Source: Pomphorhynchus laevis (lineage: Eukaryota > Acanthocephala > Palaeacanthocephala > Echinorhynchida > Pomphorhynchidae). Taken from it: 64,000 bases of DNA. The DNA is taken from contig WNNJ02001864.1 in assembly GCA_012934845.2 (NCBI GenBank), positions 1 to 64,000 of the forward strand, given 5' to 3'. The translations under genes were made by a program, and so were the position numbers. Of this stretch, positions 31,801 to 42,862 are shown piece after piece. Each line of letters opens with the position of its first letter. The first letter of the stretch is position 1. The notes under the pieces are model-generated. The model was not told the origin of the DNA. It searched no databases and was given only the letters and a program-made list of their open reading frames with translations.

Positions 31801-33600
31801 GTGCATGTTCAGTCGATTATTTAGCTCACACTAAATAATTTATATTATATCTTGTTGACCTGAATTGTATTTTATCAATAGATTAAGCTTTTACTATTAA
31901 TCAACTTATCAAAGTAAAAAAAATGTTCAGTCGATTTAATGAGAATTCAGCCAATTCAATTCAAATTGGAAAAACATATACTAAAGATATAGTAAAATTC
32001 TTTATTACTACAATATATTAATCATCGATCTTTATATTTAAATAACTTAAAATTATGCACTATGACTCATGACTAAGATAATAAGGTATCGAACACAAGC
32101 GATAAAATGAATTTTCTTTTGCAGAAAACTATATTCAATTTTTGTCTAATATATTCAAAGTTCGGATATATAAAATTAACTCGAAGTCGTTGTTACACAT
32201 TTTAATTGACAGAATATGAACTGTTGATACATGAAAAATATCATTTTGATAACAATATATCAATGTACCCATGTATTTTCTTAACTTTTGGTAATGACGG
32301 ATATTATACGATATCGAGTACTAGAGACAAAATTAATTTTTCTTTGCAAAAAGTTCTGTTCAATATTTGTGACAATTTATTCTAAGTTCCTATATCTCTA
32401 ATCAACTCGTAATTGTTCTTACACATCGTATTAGCTGGACACATTGGCTGGACATGTTCTTACTATACATAAGAAATATCTATTTTATTAATTAGGTGAG
32501 TTAGGTAAAAACTAGAGAGTACATCATGACGATGTACGGAATAGTGGCGAACGGATAAGAATTAAATAATTCAACGAACAACATAAAAATCTAGATCAAC
32601 AGCCTTTAATTTCTCGACGAGTAAATCTTAGGAAACACTATTAAACGGCTTTGTAAAATCACAAAAGATACATCTACAGGGGTGTGACCGACAATGTGCT
32701 GCTTTGTAAGTGAATACTGAACGTATATTCAAGATATCAGAATTAAACATTCTCTGTTCGTTAAACGATGATGAGCACCGATACACTCATACAGTCCAAG
32801 GTTGTGATTTAGAGGTTTTTTGTTCGAACAAAGTCATTTCACTCGGTACTGGTTATATGAATGGCACTAGCTGTTCGAGATGATCATAACGTGATATATT
32901 CGATTGAGCTTTTAAACGACACTCGACTGTAGTTTCTTTACACATTTGAGTTGATTTACACCGGCTTGATTTTACAACGCCATTTTTAAATTGCTCATGA
33001 TTTGCAGGTTCTCGACCACGACATTCATTTTCGACAGCATTAATTGTATCAGATATTATCATAGACTTTTATTATGTCTATTTTGGCAGACATATGATAA
33101 AGTTCCGCTTGCAACAAGTGTACCTTTGAAAGCATCTCAGCAGTATCGTTGACTTAAAATAAGCCACATACAAAATCATTTTTCGCCCAGGTATGATTAG
33201 ATTTGAGCGTGAGTATCGTCCATACAACGCAATTGTCATTGGAACATGTTACCTGATTTTGTCGTTGACAGTCCATAACTTTGGAGTTTGCATGTTTTTA
33301 TTACCCATCATATTCGAGCGTTTTTCGACATTATTTGTGATAGTTTTTTGAGGATAGTAATTTAAATAATTTTTTGAGGATAGATTAATTGCGATAGGTT
33401 TGGTGGATGTTAGCAAAATTTGTTCCTTTCTTTCATCGACGAGCGAAACGATAGAAAAATCTGAAAAACCCGAAAATCTGGAAAATCTAGAAAATCTAAA
33501 AAATCTGGAAAATTATAGGTATTTATATTTTTTTAAACCAGAATAGTTAGTCTAATTAGTTTAATTAGAATTAAACTAATTTTTTCGTATCAGAAAGTAA
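31801..33600. other. Mostly non-coding; satellite relics, simple repeat, one LINE scrap
   Basis: 32080-32290 and 32300-32460 hold degraded satellite units (TTCAAAGTTCGGATATATAA, AAGTCGTTGTTACACATTTT). 33453-33515 is a simple repeat of about seven GAAAATCTG-like units. A LINE RT scrap lies at 32515-32720 (separate entry). Nothing else is supported. Confidence 0.55.
32515..32720 (-). pseudogene. LINE RT motif A scrap
   Basis: The minus strand reads CIFCDFTKPFNSVS, then DLLVEKLKAVDLDFYVV and IIQFLSVRHYSVH. This resembles RT motif A and the following helix (DFSKAFDSV-DLLL-KL) of CR1-like LINEs, with stops. It is short, so chance cannot be fully excluded. Confidence 0.4.
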
Positions 33601-33619
33601 TATACAGAAATGTATATCT

Positions 33620-33852
33620 ACATCACTGGAGCAGTTTGCATAGTGGATGTAACGTTGAATTGCGATACAGACGTCCGGAGTTCAAATCCGATATTCACAT
33701 GTGTACGGAGTAAGCAGATAATAGGGATCGAAACGTGAAATGCTAGTCTGGGCCAGCAGCTGATAATACCCACCCAGGCTGATTAGTAGCTTCCAACTGT
33801 ATCAAGAATATGATCAATATCTGTGAGGATAATATTGTGCCACAACCAGAAG
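33620..33852 (+). mobile_element. tRNA-derived SINE, copy 1
   Basis: Contains an A-box-like stretch at 33635-33646 (GCATAGTGG) and a B-box-like stretch at 33679-33689 (AGTTCAAATCC), spaced like an internal RNA polymerase III promoter. A body (GAAACGTGAAATGCTAGTCT, CAGCAGCTGATAA) and a tail (TGTGAGGATAATATTGTGCC, ACAACCAGAA) follow. The second copy at 34008-34237 is about 80% similar throughout. Confidence 0.7.
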
Positions 33853-34007
33853 AATTTCAGCTCACAGATGCAGTCAAGTTAAATTAAAAACATTCATTGA
33901 AGGTGACATCATGAAAAATCAGTGATCCGGCTAGCGGATTACACACATAGGGTAGGTTTCTAATAGATCGTTAGAATACGATCCCCTACCAAAAGGTAGA
34001 TCCCCTA
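33853..34007. other. Spacer between two SINEs
   Basis: Contains GATCCCCTACCAAAAGGTAG with a second GATCCCCTACAC just before SINE copy 2. No gene is visible. Confidence 0.4.
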
Positions 34008-34237
34008 CACTACTGGAGCAGTCAGCTTAGTGGATGTAGCGTTGAATTACGATAGACGTTCTAAGATTGAATCCGATAATCACTAGTGTACGAATTGGGC
34101 AGATAATAAGGGTTGAAACGTGAAATGTAGGTCTGTGTCAGCAGCTAATGAGATCCACTCAGGCTTATTAGTAGCGTTCTGCTGTATCAAGAACAGTAAC
34201 ATTATCTGTGAGGATAATGTCGTGCCACAACCAGAAC
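34008..34237 (+). mobile_element. tRNA-derived SINE, copy 2
   Basis: A box at 34022-34032 (TCAGCTTAGTGG) and B box at about 34064-34074 (GATTGAATCC), followed by the same body and tail as copy 1 (GTGAGGATAATGTCGTGCCA, CAACCAGAAC). The A box fits the consensus better here; the B box fits better in copy 1. Same orientation as copy 1. Confidence 0.7.
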
Positions 34238-34909
34238 AAAAACTTATGTTTATACAATATATTATATAAGCTGATCAGTTGCTATAATGGACGTTTGTGC
34301 TTTTAAGTCGTTGATTTTTACAAAAATTGGTTGCATACGACAAAAACAACATTTAATTTTCGGTATATATTTATAAAATTCAAATATAATTCAAAAGTTA
34401 ATCCCTAATAACAGGTTACAAATATTAAAGTAGCAAAATTAATAAAGAGTAAATTATGCTATCCGTTGCTTTATGATATTGAAACTCTATGTGTCTTAAA
34501 AACGTATCTTACCAAATTATCAAACTATTTGAACACAGTCGAAAAATATAGCTCACGGTGAATTCGTGCACAATGTCGTACAAACAATGCTGGCAGAAAG
34601 TATGTCTTAAAGTGAATTCATACTTATATAGAATGAATTTGTCAATGATTGAAGTAAATTCGTACTTAACATAGTCGTCGACTGCACGACATATAACACA
34701 AACCATCAACTAGTTTTGTGACTAAGATTTCGTTTTATTAACTTTGAATCTTTGGCAAATATGGGTTTGGTAGCAGGAGGGCCGTATTAGGTAATCGGTC
34801 AAATAAATGAGCTAGATATAATCTTGAAATTGTGTCTCTTTGAGCAATGACGGAAACGGCGAATAGACTAAAACACTTGAAGATTCTTTGTTGGCATCTG
34901 TCTCGCTTG
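34238..34909. other. Non-coding spacer
   Basis: AT-rich; no gene recognised. The last ~150 bp may be the 5' region of LINE F, but there is no second copy to define it. Confidence 0.5.
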
Positions 34910-37335
34910 TTCTGTAAAAACCTCGTACTAGATTAATTATCGACGAATTACGTTTAAGGTCATCCAAACTTCAGCCAGACATCATTGTTATCACTGAAAC
35001 GTGGATCCACCCAGAAATTCTAAACAGTGAAATAGCGCTCGATGGATATACACACTTACGCGCAGACCGACTATCATCCAGGGGCGGTGGTGTCGTTCTT
35101 TATGCTAAAGATCCCCTATTTTTCAAAACCATTGAGTCTTTGTGTGGGCAAGACATCAGCTCTGACTTTCTGTGGACCACTTCTAGGGACACTGCAATTG
35201 GTGCCTTCACTATAAGCCTGTTCTATCGCCCCCTTCGTCGCACGTCTCGGGTATTTGCAATTCATTACTCATGCACGCATCATCTTGTTCACCTGCATTG
35301 ATTCTGTGCGACTTCAATATGCCGCACATCGATTGGGACTTGATGATCCCCACTTATCGTTGTGACGTCAACTCTTCAAGCTTATTAGGTACCTTCATCT
35401 TTCTCGACCTTACTCAGTATGTAAGGGAATTCACTCGTGTTCGAGGATCAAGTCGTCAATTTTAGATCTATGCCTCTCTAGTAGTGAGCATCTGGTGAAT
35501 CTTATAGAGTACTTTCCTCCTCTCGGCTGCAGCGATCACCGTCTTTTATCCATTGGATCTTCTCTAATGAGTCGTTCTCGCACTTCATGTCACTCTTTAA
35601 ATATGCACAAAATTGATTATGCTAAAGTGAGAGAGTCGCTGTTTCAAGTAGTATGGCTAGATCCCTCACTACACGGAATTGAGTTTGCATGGGATTTTTT
35701 CAAGTGTACTCTACAGGCTGCCATTAGCTATCATAGCCCGGTTAAACGATCATCTAGTGTTGCCTCTAGTCTACCCTGGATTGATCGTCAGGTTAATAAA
35801 GTTGGGTGACCGCAAATTCCAAGAATTTAAAAATGGTCATTGTTCCTACCGACTGTACAAACAGACAAGAAACTTTGCAACATCGTTAAAAAGATCCAAG
35901 CGCAAGCATTTCATTGATTCCCTCTGCCTCTGTTGCGTGGGCAACCCATCCCGTTTCTTCAAACATCTCATGGTTCCATCTGAAGCCCGGAAATATAATT
36001 CCATGTCTCGCCAATGTACAAGGGACAATTCTGAATGACCCGAAGCTCATAGCAGAGGAATTCAGTATTCACTACTCAAATATCGCATCCGAGGTCCCTT
36101 CGTCTTCCAACTATATCCGGTCCTCTGGTCTCCCGAATCATAGATAATGCGTATTTGATTTCAGCGAGCGAGACGTGTTGGAAATACTGAGACAGTTGCC
36201 GAATTCACTTGCTGCTGGTCCTGACAGACTACCTCCCTGACTTTATTATGAATCAGCTGATATCTTATGTAGTCTGCTTTTTCAATTATTTCAGTGCTCG
36301 ATATCTAGCGGTATACTTCCCCATGACTGGAAGAAGTCTCTGGTTATTCCAATGTTCAAGAAGGGCGAACGTACTTCTGTGAATAATTACCGACCTATCG
36401 GTCTCACTTGTGTGGCTTGTAAAGTTTTCGAAAAACTAACTGATAAAGCTATCCGTTTTCACCTTGAAAGTCTCAATATATTCAGTGATGTACAACATGG
36501 CTTCAGGAAGAACAGATCTACGATCACCAATCTTGCAACATCAATACACAGTTGGGCTGATTCCATGCGATCAGGTGTTGGACTCGATGTGCTTTTCTTT
36601 GATCTGTCTAAAGCCTTCGACTGTGTGAAACATGACATTCTACTCTCAGCACTTTGGCACTACGGTATCAGAGTTCCTATCCATAGATGGCTGCATTCAT
36701 TCCTAACATCTCGTTTCTTCGCAGTCAAGATCGGCGGTGTATTGTCTGAATGGCGTCATATGTTTGTAAGGGTTCCTCAGGGGTGTGTAATCAGCCCACT
36801 ACTCTTCAACGTCTACATCAACTCACTCCCTTCTGTCATACATTCACAGTGCCTTCAGTATGCTGATGACCTCATAGTCCTAGTGACGACCTCATAGTCA
36901 CAGTGATGTAACTATACTCCAGAAAGATGTCGAGATGGTTTCTCGATGGTGCAATACTGTCGGACTCAAAGTGAACCTGCGAAATAATTCCACCTACATA
37001 TTGGAAAAGGGACCTTCAGTGGTAGCTACCGAGAACGCCTGCGCTGTCTTGTTCCTCCAGTAAAAATTCCACTGAAATTTAATGATCTGATGTTCGTGTG
37101 GAGGAGCTTGATCACCCAGGCCACTGTTGCAAGGACACGTTTGAGCTAAGAACCAGCGATCGCATACGTGGTCACAACTATATGCTTAAGAGAAGGCGAG
37201 CCTGCAATACGAATATCAACAATCAATGATAGAATTGTACCTACCTGGAATTGTCCACCTGCTGTGACGATAAATGGTAACCTGGGGAGTTTTAAAAGAC
37301 GGTTGCGAAATTACTTAGGATGCGTTGTCGTCATG
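34910..37335 (+). pseudogene. LINE F ORF2 (CR1-like), broken
   Basis: In several frames this reads IIDELRLRSSKLQPDIIVIT, ETWIHPEI, SSRGGGVVLYAKDP, ALILCDFNMPHIDWD and LGCSDHRLL (AP-endonuclease). The RT follows: MFKKGERTSVNNYRPIGLTC, VQHGFRKNRSTITNLA, LFFDLSKAFDCVKHD, RVPQGCVISPLLFNVYINSL and LQYADDLIVLV (36300-36895). The C-terminal RISTINDRIVPTWNCPPAV and NLGSFKRRLRNYLG follow at 37200-37325. Frame changes occur in the endonuclease (near 35265, 35465 and 35800), and a stretch is missing between about 36900 and 37150. The 3' UTR is absent because PLE sequence starts in the same frame. Confidence 0.8.
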
Positions 37336-37379
37336 CCTGAATTGCACATTATTTCGTTTATAGAAACAATTATTACAAG

Positions 37380-38416
37380 TCACTGTTCTATAATGGATAA
37401 AAAGGGTATAAAGGTTGAATTAGATAATAAAACTATACCTATATTATATTGGAATCCAAAATTACATAAAAATCCAATAAAACCTAGGTTCATATGTAGT
37501 GCGTTTAAATGTACATTAAAATTACTTTCTGTCTATATGAATAAAATACTTAAAGTAATTAAAGCACACTTTAAAAAATATTGCAAGGTAATCGAAATTA
37601 ATACTGGTATAAAACACTATTTCAGTATTAATTCTACAAAAGAATTTTTTGAACAGACAAAAGGAATAAATTTTCAAAATATAAATACATACGATTTTAG
37701 TACTCTTTATACAAATCTAGGTTTAGTAGATATTAAAGAAGCGTTAGTAAAATTAATTAATCTTATATTCGGAAAAAGATATACATATATATGTTATAAT
37801 AATTATAACGCCTATCTAACAAAAATTTAACCATCAAATAAGTATAAATATATGGATAAAATTGAATTAATAGAATCCTTAAATATTTTGATAAATCAAA
37901 ATTATTTAAAAGTAGGGACATCTATATTTAGACAAGTAAAAGGTGTTCCAATGGGTGGTAATAGTAGCCCAATTATAGCTGACTTGTTTTTAAGCTTTAT
38001 AGAATATGAATTTGTTCATAACTGTGTAAAAACTAAATCTAAACAATATAAATATATGAAATATGTTTCGATACATTGATGATATATGTGTATTTAATTC
38101 TAATAATTTTTATTCAATTAGTGAGCACATTTATCCAGAAAGCCTTATTCTTAACAAAACCAATATTAATGATAAAGAAGGTGCATATCTAGATATGAAC
38201 ATTAAATTAACATTAACTAAAACTACTATTAATTTATATCGTAAAGATGACATATTTAAATTTACAAGAAACATATTTTTGCATAAGCATTCATGCATAC
38301 CATATAATATAAAATATAATACATTAAATAATGAAATTTTAAGAATTGCAACAATATGTAATGATATTGGCTTTCTTCAAAATCATTTAAATAATTATAA
38401 TAGATACATATTTTAA
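37380..38416 (+). pseudogene. PLE reverse transcriptase segment
   Basis: Key phrases are IPILYWNPKLHKNPIKPRFI, CTLKLLSVYMNKIL, INTYDFSTLYTNLGLVDIKE (RT motif A region), VKGVPMGGNSSPIIADLFLS (motif B), YIDDICVFN (motif C, 38068-38095) and AYLDMNIKLTL, then a thumb-like end DIFKFTRN...SCIPYNI and LRIATICNDIGFLQNHL. PLE RTs share ancestry with telomerase and copy RNA at nicked DNA. 'DFSTLYT' in place of the Penelope/Poseidon form, and the absence of a C-terminal endonuclease, suggest the Naiad/Chlamys-like branch (inference). The segment is a fossil in more than one frame. Confidence 0.8.
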
Positions 38417-38573
38417 ACTAGGTTACTATAAAAATAACATCAAGCAGAAAATAGTAAAATATATAAATCAACACAATAATATAAAGAATAAATTTAAACT
38501 CTTAAGTGGCAAATTTTTATGGATAGATAATAAATAATATACTTTGTATTAGAATAAGATACTAGATAGTTTT

Positions 38574-38659
38574 ATCAGAGGAAATACATCATTAGCATGT
38601 ATTTTGCCCCGCTGCTATGTTGGGTAGAAGAGTTAGGGGCGGAAACCTGATAGCATAGC
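38574..38659 (+). ncRNA. Candidate pseudoknotted RNA in PLE terminal region, copy 2
   Basis: Order: ATCAG (38574-38578), hairpin AAATACAT-CATTAGC-ATGTATTT (38582-38604), GCCCC (38606-38610), GCTATG (38614-38619), TGGG, GGGGC (38636-38640), GGAAAC, CTGAT (38647-38651), CATAGC (38654-38659). Pairs are ATCAG/CTGAT, GCCCC/GGGGC and, crossing them, GCTATG/CATAGC. Against copy 1 (3453-3535), the loop CATTAGC and the strings CCCGCT, TTGGGT and GAAAC are constant, while helix positions change in a paired way. The element's outer arms (TTGTATTAGAATAAGA near 38535; complement near 38683-38698) add a longer hairpin around it. Confidence 0.6.
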
Positions 38660-38934
38660 AATTCCTCCTGATGACCTCTAATTCTTATTCTGATACAACG
38701 TCTGTTATTTATTAGTCAATTCATAAAAATGACGTTTATTTTAAATTTCATTTTTTTAACTTGATTTAAATTATAGAAAATCTAAAAACAATTATTAATT
38801 TTATTATTTAATTATTAAATTTTGATTTAGCATTATTATGTTTTGTTTATTTTATAATTATATTAAATACGTAGACTCAGTTAGCTGATTTAATTATTTA
38901 ATTTTTAATTTTTAATTTTTCTTCTGTTTTCCCT

Positions 38935-38996
38935 GTTGTGAACCAATATGTACGAGCTGTTCAAGCTCTTTTTGTTGTCGAAAATATAATAATAGA
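38935..38996 (+). pseudogene. Detached LINE D-like 3' tail
   Basis: GAGCT-GTTCA-AGCTC (38954-38968) followed by TTTTTGTTGTCGAAAATATA and ATAATA resembles the LINE D 3' end (stem-loop, TGTTGTTGAATGTATAATAA). It is probably a severely 5'-truncated insertion. Confidence 0.5.
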
Positions 38997-41962
38997 TGTC
39001 ATTACAACTAAACCTCTATATATGTTAACTTGTAACTTTATCGAATAAATAAAAATAATTAACATGAGATAAATGAGCTATCGTTATATGCGCATAGTTA
39101 TAGAGAATGAAAATAGTTTTAGAGAATGAACTATTTATGGGCAGCTTGCTGTCGCTGCGCCAAGTTAGAAATTTGTTCAAATCATTTTGAATGGTAATGA
39201 TATTAGTTGACGATTTTATGATTAAATAGATATTTTAGTTGTCAGGGTAAACAAGACAATTCAAACTAAGTATCAACGGGATGCCGTTAACATATAGTTA
39301 ATAAGATATAAAACTAGTATTGAGGATTATTGAGGCCATTAACGTACAGTTAATAAGAAATGGAACTAGTATTGAGAATTGTTGGACATCAAACGAAGCA
39401 TCATACATTGTAGATAGCATATTATTAATTCTGACTTACATAGTTTGACACTTAAGGTATATACGGATCCACTTAAAAACTAGGCAAATCCGTAACTAAT
39501 CGGTTTTTTTATGATAATGCTATAATCAGCTAAATCAAACGATTAACTGAAATCAATAAAATTTTCGTCGGTAAAATATAGTAGTCAAGACTATAAAATC
39601 AGCCGTAATGCCGGTTAATAGATTAGTGACCGTTAAAATACCAAGACGAAAATCATGTTGTTGTTCGAAGGTTATACTCTATGTATAGTTTAAGTTTATA
39701 AGATCACGGATGATCAAACACTCAAACATTTATAGAGGAATTTAGATCGATAAAATTGTTCGTTAATATCACACAAAGATTTATTACCTGATTTGAAAAT
39801 ATGGCTAGCAATTTAAAAAATTAAGTCAGTACGCAATCGCACAATAATATGTAGGAAATACGAATATCTTAGAGCGTTTATGCTATGCTGTGTGCAATCC
39901 CGCGAGAAAAATATTTAAAAGATTATCTAAATCAGGGCTACTGTGCGTCCTTAACTAAAGAGGGCGCGTCCAAAATCACTAATTGTAAAAGTCAAAATAT
40001 AATCTGATAACAGCCAAATATGTAATAGTACATTTATACATCACTAAATGCATTATAATTGAGTAATTATAAAGTGAGTGTTAAAAAGTTAGCTACTGGA
40101 TGGGTTGTTATGGATTACAAAGATCCTACATCTTAAACAATAAGTTTATTTGATTTTCGACATTACAATGCACGAATTTATCGTATATGATATATTCTAC
40201 CGACCAAATATATTTGCTCGATTGAAGTCACAAGTGAGAAAGATTTGAATTATCTTGAAGGAGAGAAAGAGTATGAACATCCAATGTAGTAATTTTCTGA
40301 AGATGCTAACAGAAGTTAGCTAAATATCAAAAATTTCCTCTTTTCTTTATCCAGCTCCAATAATTATTTATTCAATGTAGATTTTCATTAACGTGGAGCA
40401 ATTTAGGATCACGAGTTGCAGGACTTAGTAGTGAGTTTTCGCGTAACACACGGACGAAATGTCTTGTTGAAGTGAACATACTGTAGAGAATACGGTAACG
40501 ATCGACGTTCAAGCAAGTTAAATGGTAGCGAATCCAAACTACATAGCATTCTTTTACGAGGATAATATAATGAGCAGAATACAGTACGGGTGCGATCGGA
40601 GTCTTAATATTAGGGTAAGGCCATTACAAGTATATGATAAATAGAATAGTTCTAACAGGAAATGTCTAAGAATACTCAACTCCGTAGACTTAAGGATGAG
40701 GACATTAAATCTTCGTAAGACATAAATCGAATTGTAATTTGCACGAAATATATCCTTTGAGAGTTATCGTACAAATGAGATCCGGATGCCGTTCATGTCA
40801 CTTAGTTTGTTGTGTGATCATTACTTTTTATTGATGCCGAACATGATGCACAACCTTGCGAATACACGAAGTTAAGCCAATTACGGATAAGAATGTTGAT
40901 ATCACTAACAACTTTACTTAACCTAACTTTATCTTTACTTAACCTAACAGATTATATCTTTATTTAACTATCCATTTTTATTTATTTTTATTTATCTTTA
41001 TTTACTTAACCTAACTATCTTTATTCATATTTACTTAATCTAACTGATTACTCGTTAGCCAAAATATTAGTTTCATACATTGAAGAACAATATTTAATAA
41101 CAATTATAGGAGAAATTACTCAGCTATAGTTTAACCTACAGAGCGATATGTTACTGATAATTATAATAGTAATGTCTACGGTTTATTTGAGGAATAACAC
41201 TTTCGAACACTTCCTGTACATTACATTCGTTAAATAAGCTATATTTTATTTAAAGGCTGGGTATTTCATTGAATCGCTTTCCAACCCGAAACACATTCGA
41301 ATTTGCAACAGCATTGTTAGATTGATAAACACTATCTCATAGAATGTAACGAATACTTTTGACATCATTGCTTAGACCTCTCAAAATGGGCATGATGCTA
41401 GTAGATCGAGAATTTTGAGTTACAAAGGTCAGCCTAATCAATCGGCCTAAACTGAAACATATATACATGCATGGATTTGTGGTTCTATTTGCAAAATCGT
41501 AAAATTATTGCGCTGGAATTCAACAGCATTCGGCGTAGGTTTTTCTGGAACCGTTGATTCGTCGTTTACTGTTCAGAATCTGTGAAGATAAGGTTTGGCG
41601 GCACAGACAATTACACGTAAAATTGATTGCGATCATCGAACTGCTAAAGTGCGTTAGATTCATTACATTGACAAACCTTATTAGAATTTTGTTTAGATCC
41701 TTGGAAATCAAAAATTAATGTAGTTTGTAGATTTATCGGTAAAAGAATTAAAGCATGAACTATTATTTACATTGAGTTCAACTTAAGAAATGCAATTTCG
41801 CTTAGATTTGTTCAAATGCAGTTTATACTCAGTGTTCAAACTGTTGGGAATTATCAAGAATTAGGAAATCTTTGAAATATACATGTAAGGGCATTACAAT
41901 CAGTTTCTTCTACACTTTGGAATCTACATTAGTAGATCTTATAAAATCTTAATTATTTTACG
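38997..41962. other. Long non-coding AT-rich stretch
   Basis: No gene is supported on either strand. 39283-39385 holds two similar ~60-bp units (GTTAACATATAGTTAATAAG and ATTAACGTACAGTTAATAAG, each followed by ACTAGTATTGAG). 40915-41045 has several TTTACTTAACCTAACT-like phrases, not a telomere array. The rest shows nothing I recognise. Confidence 0.55.
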
Positions 41963-42862
41963 TCATGCAATACACCGATGGCATCCTCATCTGTGCTCAT
42001 GCACCCGCACATCGCATACACGATATAAGCATTTCTGCCTATAACTGTATTTCTTCTATCTATAAACGTCTCTCCAATCTCCATCTCGTTCTAAGCCCCG
42101 ACAAGTCCAAAATAATGTGGATGCTCCCCCGTAAACCAAACATATCTCCTCCCACTGTATATTTTGCCTCATCGATCATCCCCATAGTCCACAATCTCAC
42201 TTTCTTAGGCTTCCATTTCGATGATCATCTTTCCTTTAAACCCTTCGTCCGTGACAAGGTCCGCTCATCTAACTTAATTCTCCGTGACATCCGCCGTATC
42301 CGCCCCCTTATCGACTTCCGTTCTTGTATGTATCTTCTTTCATCGCTTCTCTTCCCTGAAATCTATTATTGCCTCAGCCTTTTCGCCAATTCTCCAAAAT
42401 CCATCATCCTACCCCTACAACGAATAATCAACTTCGCCGTTCGAGTTTCGTCTCCGTCGATTCGAACACATATCCACATATCTTGCCCAACTCTCCTGGC
42501 CCACCATCCACATCCGCATCAAACCTTGCCTTATCGAAACTTTTCGTCTCATTGCTGTCGGATCACCATCGTTCACCTACCTTCCTTTCTTAGACGACAC
42601 TCGCCCCACCTCGCTATCGCTGCGTTCCCGTAATTTCCTCTTACTCCACGTTCCCAATTACTCTAATAACTACTGTCTCTCCACAGTAGTTGTTGAAGTA
42701 ATCAGCTCCCTCTCGACATCCACCGCGCTCCTTCCTTTATTACATTCAAATACCGCCTCAGTACCCACCTTCTCGACACATGATTTACATTTTTGTTTGT
42801 TGTGGTCATGTAAGCGTGCGCTGGCACGCATTTGCCACGTTAAAATAAATCTTTTTTATAGG
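41963..42862 (+). pseudogene. LINE B, RT to 3' end
   Basis: Reads MQYTDGILICAHAPAHRIHD (the YADD box changed to YTDG), LHLVLSPDKSKIMWMLP, LGFHFDDHLSFKPFVRDK, LRDIRRIRPLIDFRS and PLQRIIN, then in another frame the 'FLDDTR...LRSRNFLLLHVPNYSNN' region, then the 3' hairpin (42814-42829) and AAAATAAATCTTTTTT. The catalytic aspartate pair is lost, so this copy is inactive. Unlike the block copies, it has no module X beside it. Confidence 0.85.

Larger units (their letters stand above)
37336..38900 (+). mobile_element. Penelope-like element, copy 2 (RT plus terminal region)
   Basis: RT coding sequence (37380-38416) is followed by about 95 bp and then a terminal region (38511-38900) shared with PLE copy 1 and with 43850-44097. 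The 5' side is truncated into LINE F. There is no room for a GIY-YIG domain after the RT, which fits the group whose endonuclease precedes the RT. The terminal region holds the candidate pseudoknot RNA and the GACTCAGTTAGCTGATT motif at 38874-38890. The coding part is broken. Confidence 0.7.

Noticed and set aside
32853-33062. 69-codon minus-strand frame
   Set aside because: No domain recognised; no neighbouring gene features; probably chance.
34022-34093. Functional tRNA gene inside the SINE
   Set aside because: The head has A- and B-box-like sites, but no clean cloverleaf or anticodon arm could be drawn, and the same sequence continues into a shared SINE body.
38669-38686. CTGATGACCTCT near the PLE pseudoknot as a hammerhead core
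   Set aside because: No GAAA follows at a workable distance, and the CTGATGA is not kept in the other copy (3430-3540), so it is probably chance.
40915-41045. Repeated TTAACCTAAC phrases as interstitial telomere repeats
   Set aside because: The phrases are separated by variable AT-rich DNA and do not form a TTAGG or TTAGGG array.
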